Positions 36,797 through 42,268 of a stretch of 42,268 nt of DNA are shown piece by piece. The translations under genes were made by a program, and so were the position numbers. The stretch's first letter is position 1. The number at the start of each line of letters is the position of its first letter. Under the pieces are notes generated by a model that ran no database searches, was not told the origin of the DNA, and saw only the letters and a list, made by a program, of their open reading frames with translations. The stretch spans positions 1 through 42,268 of IMG/VR virus record IMGVR_UViG_3300042979_000002; one strand, 5' to 3'. The stretch is from a virus.

Positions 36797-39115
36797 ATGA
36801 CCGACAGCCCTGTAGTCGGCAGCGCCTCTTGGGAGCTGCGCGCCACACGCGACAAGCTGAAGCAGGATCTGCGCGATTCCGAGACCGACGTGAAACAAGC
36901 CGTCGGCGCCATGGAGAGGGACGCCACCGCAGGCGCAGACAAGGTCGGCGCTTCGTTCGGCAAGATGGGTAAAGCCATTGGTGTCGGGATTGCAGCCGTC
37001 GCCGCCGTAGCAGCCGCCGGCCTGGCCATCGCGCTCCAGTTCGGCCAAGCCAGCCTCAAGATGGCCGATGACCTGGCCAACTCGGCCCAGCGCATCGGCA
37101 TCGGGACCGCCGCACTACAGGAATGGCAGTACGTCGCGCGCAAGACCGGCGAGGACGCCTCAGCAGTCAGCGGCTCGCTAGAGACCTTCTCCAACAAGTT
37201 CGCCTCTGCGGCTGCCGAATTGTCGAAAGCGGACGTGAAGGCCTTTGCAGCCCTGCGGCTAAATCCAGAAGACCTTCGCGGCTTCAAGGACGTCGAGGCA
37301 GCGCTTGATGAGGTGGTTGACCGGATCGGGTCACTGAAAAGCGAAAGCGACCGCGCGGCGATTGCTGAGCGACTGGGCCTTGGTCCGCTGGCCTCAGCAC
37401 TTCGCGACGGTTCGGCGGAAGTCGCTAGGCTGAGGGATGAGGCGCAAGCCCTCGGCTTCGTGATGGACGAAGACCTGATCCGGAAAGGATCGGAAGCCCA
37501 AGGCCAGATGGAAGACCTGGCGCAAGTGATCGGCATCCAGCTCGCCGGGGCGTTCATCGAACTGTCAGACGAAGTGCTGACCTTCACCAGCTACATCGCT
37601 GACGCGCTACGGGGCCTGAACGCCTTTATCGAGCGCGCCCAGACCTGGAAGACGCGTGTGGACGCCATGTACGGCGACGGCGTCACCACAGGCATTAAAG
37701 AAGGCGGCGTCATGGGCCCCCTTCGCGCCATAGGCAGCGCCGTCGGGTCGGTCGTCTCCGGAAGAACGTTCCGAGCGGCCGCTGACATCCGTGCCGGCAA
37801 AAGCCTTCCGGATTACGCCAATCCCATCGATGCCAACGCGGTAGCTGCCTTCGGCATCTCACCGCCGCCACCCCGCACACCTCGCAATGACTTCGCCGGC
37901 ACGCTTTCCGTTCCAGCCGGCCGCACCCGCACCGACAATAGCGCCCAACGCGCCGCCGAGCGCGAAGCCCGCCGCGCCGAACGCGTCGAGCAGGAAATCT
38001 TCCGCGCTCGTCAGCGCCTGCTTCGGGTCGCCGAAGACGACATCTTGACCGCCCAGCAGCGCTACGACCTGGCGCGCGAGCAGCTGAAGATGGACCGCGA
38101 GGCGCGCGACGCCGAGATCCAGAGCAAAACCGACCGTGGAGAGATCAAGGCTGCTGAACGCCGCCAGCTGGACGCCGCCAACGCTTCGGCCGACGCCCTG
38201 GAAGACCGGCTGCTGACCGACAACGCCTTCCGCGAAATTCAAGACGAGCGCTTGGCGACCGAGAAGCTGCTCTCTGGCCTGACCGCCGACCTGCTGTCGC
38301 TTCAGTCCGGCGCCGCCCGCACCGCCAAGGAGCGCCAGCGGATTGAACTGGACCTGCTGGAGATCACCCAGCGCCAGCGTCGCGAAGCACTCCGTCTGGA
38401 GCTGGACCGCAACCCATCGCTGACCCAGGCGCAGCGCGACGGCGCTATGGCCACCAACGGCCGGATCGAGCGCGGCGAACGCGACGCCGTGATCCGCAAC
38501 AACCTGTCGCCGCTCCAAGCCTGGCGCGACGAGAGCCTGAAGACTGCCGACGAAATCCGCGAGGCCTATGAGAACGTCGGCGCACGCGGCCTCGATGCGC
38601 TCAACAGCGGCATCGTCGACGCCATCATGAACACCAAGAGCCTGGGCGAGACCTTCTCGTCTGTGGCCAAGCAAATCCTGGCGGACCTGCTGTCGATCTC
38701 GGTGCGGCGCGGGATCACCGAGCCTCTGGCGGATATGCTGTTCGGCGGCTCAGGTTCTGGATCAGGCGGCGGCATCGGCTCGTCGATCTTCTCGGCCATC
38801 AAGTCGGCGCTGAAGATCCCAGGCTTCTCCAGCGGCGTCTCTAACTTCGGCGGGGGGCTCGCTTATGTCCATGCCGGCGAAATCCTGGCCAACCTGCCGC
38901 AGGGCACCGACGTGATCCCCGCTCATGCGGTCCAGGCCATGGGAAGCAGGGGCAGCGTGTCACGCATTGTGGTGACGACCAATGATGACCGGTTCAACGC
39001 CTACGTCGACGACCGGGCCGCCCGGCCGGCCGCTGCTGCCTTCAGCACCGCTCGCGAGACTGTTCCGACCGACATGGCCCGAAAGAGCCGTTACACCTTG
39101 GGACGTCGTCGCTGA
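36797..39115 (+). CDS. Tape measure protein
   Basis: A 772-residue tail-length protein. The N-terminus is helical (VGSASWELRATRDKLKQDLR) with a hydrophobic segment (IGVGIAAVAAVAAAGLAIAL, about 55-75). A long Arg/Ala/Glu coiled coil fills about 370-580. The C-terminus is Gly/Ser-rich (FGGSGSGSGGGIGSSIF), ending with FSSGVSNFGGGLAYVHAGEI then ANLPQGTDVIPAHAV, a common tape-measure end motif. At a usual 0.15 nm per residue it predicts a tail of about 115 nm; this is an estimate. Confidence 0.93.
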   Translation: MTDSPVVGSASWELRATRDKLKQDLRDSETDVKQAVGAMERDATAGADKVGASFGKMGKAIGVGIAAVAAVAAAGLAIALQFGQASLKMADDLANSAQRIGIGTAALQEWQYVARKTGEDASAVSGSLETFSNKFASAAAELSKADVKAFAALRLNPEDLRGFKDVEAALDEVVDRIGSLKSESDRAAIAERLGLGPLASALRDGSAEVARLRDEAQALGFVMDEDLIRKGSEAQGQMEDLAQVIGIQLAGAFIELSDEVLTFTSYIADALRGLNAFIERAQTWKTRVDAMYGDGVTTGIKEGGVMGPLRAIGSAVGSVVSGRTFRAAADIRAGKSLPDYANPIDANAVAAFGISPPPPRTPRNDFAGTLSVPAGRTRTDNSAQRAAEREARRAERVEQEIFRARQRLLRVAEDDILTAQQRYDLAREQLKMDREARDAEIQSKTDRGEIKAAERRQLDAANASADALEDRLLTDNAFREIQDERLATEKLLSGLTADLLSLQSGAARTAKERQRIELDLLEITQRQRREALRLELDRNPSLTQAQRDGAMATNGRIERGERDAVIRNNLSPLQAWRDESLKTADEIREAYENVGARGLDALNSGIVDAIMNTKSLGETFSSVAKQILADLLSISVRRGITEPLADMLFGGSGSGSGGGIGSSIFSAIKSALKIPGFSSGVSNFGGGLAYVHAGEILANLPQGTDVIPAHAVQAMGSRGSVSRIVVTTNDDRFNAYVDDRAARPAAAAFSTARETVPTDMARKSRYTLGRRR

Positions 39116-39699
39116 TGGGCGTGCTGACCCTGCCGACGAGTCCGGCGCCGTCGAACATGGGCATTGCCCTGATCTCGGCGAAGAACGTCCTGGCCCCGGC
39201 CTTTGGTGACGGAGAACAAGAGCTTCTGCGCAAGGGCAGCCGCTACGCCCTGACCTTCCAGATGCCGCCCATGCGCTACGTCACGTCGATGGACTGGGAC
39301 GACCTGATGGCCGAGGGCGACACGGTCGTAATGAAGGTTCACCAGCCCGGCTTCGACACCGGCGCGCCGGGCACACCCCGTGTGAACACGTCGGGCCAAT
39401 CTGGTCGCATCATCGCCTTGAAGGGTATGACGCCGGGCTATGTGATCCACAAAGGCCAGTTCCTGTCGATCGTCACGCAGGGCCGGCGGTTCCTGTATCG
39501 CGCAGCGAACGCCGCTCTGGTGCTGGAGAACGGTCGGGCCAACGTCTTGCTGCGCACCATGCTGCGCTTCCCGCCGGCGGATAACGACGTGGTCGAGATC
39601 GCTCAGCCGATGATCGAGGGCTTCGTCCGTGACCTGGGCGAATGGTCGGTTGGCGTCGATCGTTTGGTCGGGCTGCAGTTCACGGTGAGGGAGCGCTGA
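39115..39699 (+). CDS. Distal tail protein (194 aa), family unclear
   Basis: A beta-rich protein following the tape measure by a one-base overlap. Features: MGVLTLPTSPAPSNMGIALI, RYALTFQMPPMRYVTSMDWD, KVHQPGFDTGAPGTPRVNTS and FLSIVTQGRRFLYRAANAAL. Place and size fit a distal tail or baseplate component like lambda gpM/gpL. I do not recognise the family well enough to name it. Confidence 0.6.
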   Translation: MGVLTLPTSPAPSNMGIALISAKNVLAPAFGDGEQELLRKGSRYALTFQMPPMRYVTSMDWDDLMAEGDTVVMKVHQPGFDTGAPGTPRVNTSGQSGRIIALKGMTPGYVIHKGQFLSIVTQGRRFLYRAANAALVLENGRANVLLRTMLRFPPADNDVVEIAQPMIEGFVRDLGEWSVGVDRLVGLQFTVRER

Positions 39700-40334
39700 T
39701 GGACGCGAACCTGATCGCCGCCTATCAGCAGCCCGCCTTTGTCAAAGCGACCCTGGTGCGGTTCGATATGGCGGGCGGCGCCGTCTGCCTGACGGACGGC
39801 GGTTTCGTTGTGTTCGACGCCGGCGAAGGCGATGGGCCGGAGGGGTATGTCGCCTACCATCCCGTCTATGGATCGCTGGACACTGTCGGCGGCGTCAAAG
39901 ACGGCGCCGAGGCCCAGACCACACGCATCGACATCGCTCTTCTGCCCGCCTCGGACACCGCCGCCGCAGCTCTGGCTTCGCCAACGACTCAAGGCACGCG
40001 TATCCAGTGGTGGGAGGGCGCCGTCGATCCTGACAGCGGTCTCCTGATCGGCGTCCCCGAACTGAAGTTCGACGGGGAGATCGACAAGGCGCGGTTCCAG
40101 GTCAGCGACAGCTGGAGCCTGACGCTGGAATGCGGAACCCAGGCCGAGCGCCAGCTGGAGCCGAACGCCGACTGGCGGTTGAACAACGCCTTTCATCAAC
40201 TGATCTGGCCCGGCGAACTGGGCCTGTCCTACGTCGACGGCGTCACCCGTAAAAAGGAATGGCGCAGCCGACCCGAAAACCCGGGCGTGTTCAAACGTCT
40301 GTTGAAGTCGCTGGTCCCGCTGCTGCCCGACTGA
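39699..40334 (+). CDS. Tail protein, baseplate-hub type (DUF2163-like)
   Basis: A 211-residue protein; start ATG 39699 overlaps the previous stop. Beta-rich segments include KATLVRFDMAGGAVCLTDGG, VYGSLDTVGGVKDGAEAQTT, and FQVSDSWSLTLECGTQAERQ. The C-terminus has SWSLTLECGTQ then WRLNNAFHQLIWPGE. The order tape measure, distal tail, this gene, DUF6950, hub suggests a hub-adapter like DUF2163. The call is by context more than by motif. Confidence 0.55.
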   Translation: MDANLIAAYQQPAFVKATLVRFDMAGGAVCLTDGGFVVFDAGEGDGPEGYVAYHPVYGSLDTVGGVKDGAEAQTTRIDIALLPASDTAAAALASPTTQGTRIQWWEGAVDPDSGLLIGVPELKFDGEIDKARFQVSDSWSLTLECGTQAERQLEPNADWRLNNAFHQLIWPGELGLSYVDGVTRKKEWRSRPENPGVFKRLLKSLVPLLPD

Positions 40335-40345
40335 GGGAAACCATC

Positions 40346-40771
40346 ATGAACACGATGCTCAAGCGGGCTGCGGCGACGCAGGCCTGCATGGACCGTTTCG
40401 CCTACAAGCCCGTCGAACCCGGCGTGCGGGATTGCGGCAAGCTGGCGGCTCACGCCCTGCACAAGCAGGGCCGATCCGCCAAACTGCTGAACGCCTCGAA
40501 ACACCGTAGCTGGCGCGGGGCCCTGGCCTATCTGAAACGAACCGGGTTCGCGTCCCTGGTCGAGCTGATCGACGCCATGGAGCTGCAGCGGATTCCGCCG
40601 GCCGCGGCCCTGCCGGGCGACATCATCGCCATGCCGACCGATGAGGCGAACGGCTTCGGCTGTTCACTGGCCGTGGCGCTGGAGAACGGCCGGGTGCTGG
40701 GTCTGAACCCGGCGACGAACTTGATCGAGCCGATGATCCCGCACCTGTTCGTCTGCGCCTGGAGGGTCTGA
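40346..40771 (+). CDS. DUF6950 / NlpC-P60-like tail protein
   Basis: A 141-residue protein with ACMDRFAYKPVEPGVRDCGK (Cys in an NlpC-like place), GDIIAMPTDEANGFGCSLAV and a closing VCAWRV. It matches the DUF6950 family found beside tail hub genes in alphaproteobacterial phages. The papain-like fold suggests a peptidoglycan peptidase of the tail tip, though the conserved His is not clear. ATG 40346 is chosen over a long shadow extension. Confidence 0.78.
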   Translation: MNTMLKRAAATQACMDRFAYKPVEPGVRDCGKLAAHALHKQGRSAKLLNASKHRSWRGALAYLKRTGFASLVELIDAMELQRIPPAAALPGDIIAMPTDEANGFGCSLAVALENGRVLGLNPATNLIEPMIPHLFVCAWRV

Positions 40772-42268
40772 GTGCCGCACCTTCTGCCCGCCGCCGCCAG
40801 CGCCATCGCCCAGGCCGCGCCGACCGCCGCCGCCACGGCGGCCAAGGCGACCGTCATGGGGACGCTGAAGTCGGTCGCTTTCAACGCCCTGACCAGCCTG
40901 GCGATCAGTTCGGCCTTGTCGGTCTTTTCGCCCGCCGTGGGGGCGTCGGCGCGGCAGGTCGAGTTCGTTATCGATCCGGACGGACCGATCCCCTTCGCCG
41001 CCGGCCGCGTCGGCGTGTCGGGCTCGGTGATCCACCGCGACACCTTCGGCCCCGACCTGATGTATTACGGCATCCCGTTCGTCCTGTCGGGCGCGGGGCC
41101 GATCACCGCCATCGAATCCTTCATGGCGGACGATCATCCGATGGCGTTCGACGCCAACGGCGGCGCGACGACCGAACCCTATCGCCAGGAACTGTTCTTT
41201 CGGTCCGTCCTGGGTTTCCAGCCCGCCCCCGCCGCCCTGACCACGCCCAGCGGTCTCAAGAAGGGCGCGACGCTGCCGGGCTGGACGTCGGCGCACAAGC
41301 TGTCGGGCAAGGCGGCCGGGCTGATCGTCATGGCCGAGAACAGCAAGGGCTCGGCCTTCCCGACCGGCGAGATCAAGCCGCTGATCCAGCTGCTCGGCCT
41401 GAAGGGGTGGGACCCCACGCTGGACAGCACCTATCCCGGCGGCGACGGCCCGTGCCGGCTTCACGACGCCTCGACCTGGGTGACGTTGACCTGTCCGATC
41501 CTGTGGGGGCTGAAGTGGGCGTTGGGGCTGTGGGAAGGCCCGACGTTGAAAGGCGCGCCCGCGCACGACAGTCTGACCGACCATCAGGTCGGCGGCATCG
41601 GCGCCCGGTTGTCGGGCATCGACGTCCCCGCCTTCGTCGCCGCCTCCAATATCGCCAAGGCGAACGCCTGGACGGTGTCCGCCTATCCGAACACCGACGA
41701 CGACAAGCACCAGGTGCTGGAGGCCTTCCTCCAGACCGGCGGCGCCACCTATTCCCAGCGCGCGGGCAAGATTAGCTGCATCAGCCGCGCAGCGCCACGC
41801 GCCAGCTTGGTCACGATCTCGGCCCGCGACACGGCCGGACCGCTGGAGATCGACACGGCCGCCAGCCGTATCGACCGTATCAACACCCTGCGTCCCCGTT
41901 TCTGGAGCCCTGCGCACCGTTGGCAGATGACGGCGATGGACGGGGAGGTCACGGCCCAGTCCTATCGCGACGAGGACGGCGGGCGCACCCGGTCGCGCGG
42001 CATCGACTTCCCGTTCGTGTCGGACGCGACCCAGACCGCTCAGCTGACCGCGCTGCAGATCGCCAACACGCGCGAGGGCATCGCGGGCGTGATCCCGCTG
42101 AAGCCGCATCTGCAGCGCATCCGTCCAGGCGACGCGTTCACCATCACCGAGGCAGGCTTTGTCCTGAATGGGCTGAAATGCTTGTGCCTGAACACTGACT
42201 ATGATCCGGCCACGGGGGTGGTGCGGGTGTCGTTCGTCAGCGAGACCGACGCCAAATATCCGTTCGCT
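40772..42268 (+). CDS. Tail hub / tip-attachment protein (partial)
   Basis: Open to the end of the window (499 codons so far). It begins at GTG 40772 with GGAGG six bases upstream, right after the DUF6950 stop. The N-terminus has an Ala-rich membrane-like stretch (SVAFNALTSLAISSALSVFS), then PIPFAAGRVGVSGSVIHRDT, PDLMYYGIPFVLSGAGPITA, GPTLKGAPAHDSLTDHQVGG and ISARDTAGPLEIDTAASRID. This pattern is the central hub/gpJ-like group. It should bind the host receptor or carry the tail fibre. The 3' part is missing. Confidence 0.8.
   Translation, partial: MPHLLPAAASAIAQAAPTAAATAAKATVMGTLKSVAFNALTSLAISSALSVFSPAVGASARQVEFVIDPDGPIPFAAGRVGVSGSVIHRDTFGPDLMYYGIPFVLSGAGPITAIESFMADDHPMAFDANGGATTEPYRQELFFRSVLGFQPAPAALTTPSGLKKGATLPGWTSAHKLSGKAAGLIVMAENSKGSAFPTGEIKPLIQLLGLKGWDPTLDSTYPGGDGPCRLHDASTWVTLTCPILWGLKWALGLWEGPTLKGAPAHDSLTDHQVGGIGARLSGIDVPAFVAASNIAKANAWTVSAYPNTDDDKHQVLEAFLQTGGATYSQRAGKISCISRAAPRASLVTISARDTAGPLEIDTAASRIDRINTLRPRFWSPAHRWQMTAMDGEVTAQSYRDEDGGRTRSRGIDFPFVSDATQTAQLTALQIANTREGIAGVIPLKPHLQRIRPGDAFTITEAGFVLNGLKCLCLNTDYDPATGVVRVSFVSETDAKYPFA

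Noticed and set aside
37859-38674. A 271-codon minus frame inside the tape measure region
   Set aside because: Leu/Gly/Val-rich antisense of the coiled-coil segment; no supporting signal.
40664-42109. A 481-codon open frame on the minus strand at the right end
   Set aside because: Opposite the tail-hub gene, which has a ribosome site, phage-like sequence and correct place. The reverse translation is Arg/Gly/Val-rich with no motif.

Overview
The window is most of one temperate siphophage genome (a prophage or excised phage) from a GC-rich alphaproteobacterium. A Caulobacterales host such as Brevundimonas or Caulobacter is my inference. It rests on high GC, a GcrA-family cell-cycle regulator gene, and the style of the DUF1376, DUF2213, DUF6950 and GIY-YIG phage proteins. 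The left end carries a 3' piece of a tRNA-Val(CAC) gene (39-88) next to a tyrosine integrase, which looks like an attachment junction. The right end stops inside a tail-hub gene, so the lysis genes and the other att junction lie outside.

Layout. (1) 0.2-15.8 kb, all minus strand: one long early operon, mostly coupled by ATGA-type overlaps. From promoter to end it encodes a zinc-finger/HNH-like protein, an NlpC/P60-like protein, small proteins, a GIY-YIG homing endonuclease, an Ala/Glu-rich coiled-coil protein, a RecE-like exonuclease, an HNH homing endonuclease, a RecT-like annealing protein, a DnaQ-type exonuclease, an HNH nuclease, a beta-class DNA methyltransferase, a C5-cytosine methyltransferase, small hypotheticals, an SNase-like nuclease, an excisionase-like protein and the integrase. 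(2) 15.8-17.8 kb: the switch. Two rightward lipoproteins lie between two control regions that share a 15-bp dyad operator, TGTGCATTCCTGCAC. A LexA/CI-type S24 repressor reads left and a Cro-like gene reads right. (3) 17.8-25.2 kb, plus strand: early-right genes. These include a CII-like regulator, an RMF-like protein, RusA resolvase, a GcrA-family protein with an extra N-terminal HTH, a DUF1376 replication protein with an origin-like cluster of hairpins inside it, and a T7-type primase-helicase whose zinc ribbon is a separate overlapping ORF. A secreted protein and a strong intrinsic terminator close the block. (4) 25.2-25.8 kb: one unknown reverse-strand gene at the early/late boundary. (5) 25.8-42.3 kb, plus strand: TerS (TTG start), TerL, portal, DUF2213 protease/scaffold with a nested scaffold start, gpD-like decoration protein, major capsid, connectors, Mu gpF-like protein, tail tube, tail chaperones with a canonical -1 slippery heptamer (AAACCCT), tape measure and distal tail proteins. 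Two small reverse-strand genes interrupt this block.

How it works together (inference). The S24 repressor binds the shared dyads and silences both the left operon and the Cro operon. After induction, RecE/RecT, RusA, DUF1376 and the primase-helicase replicate and recombine the DNA. The two methyltransferases may protect it. GcrA-, CII- and DUF6456-like proteins are candidates for timing control, and the late operon then builds a lambda-like capsid and a non-contractile tail.

The observations most worth following up are the tandem-HTH GcrA protein, the paired hairpins in the DUF1376 gene, the split primase, the shared operators with a probably leaderless Cro, and the homopolymer lesion at 6117-6121.
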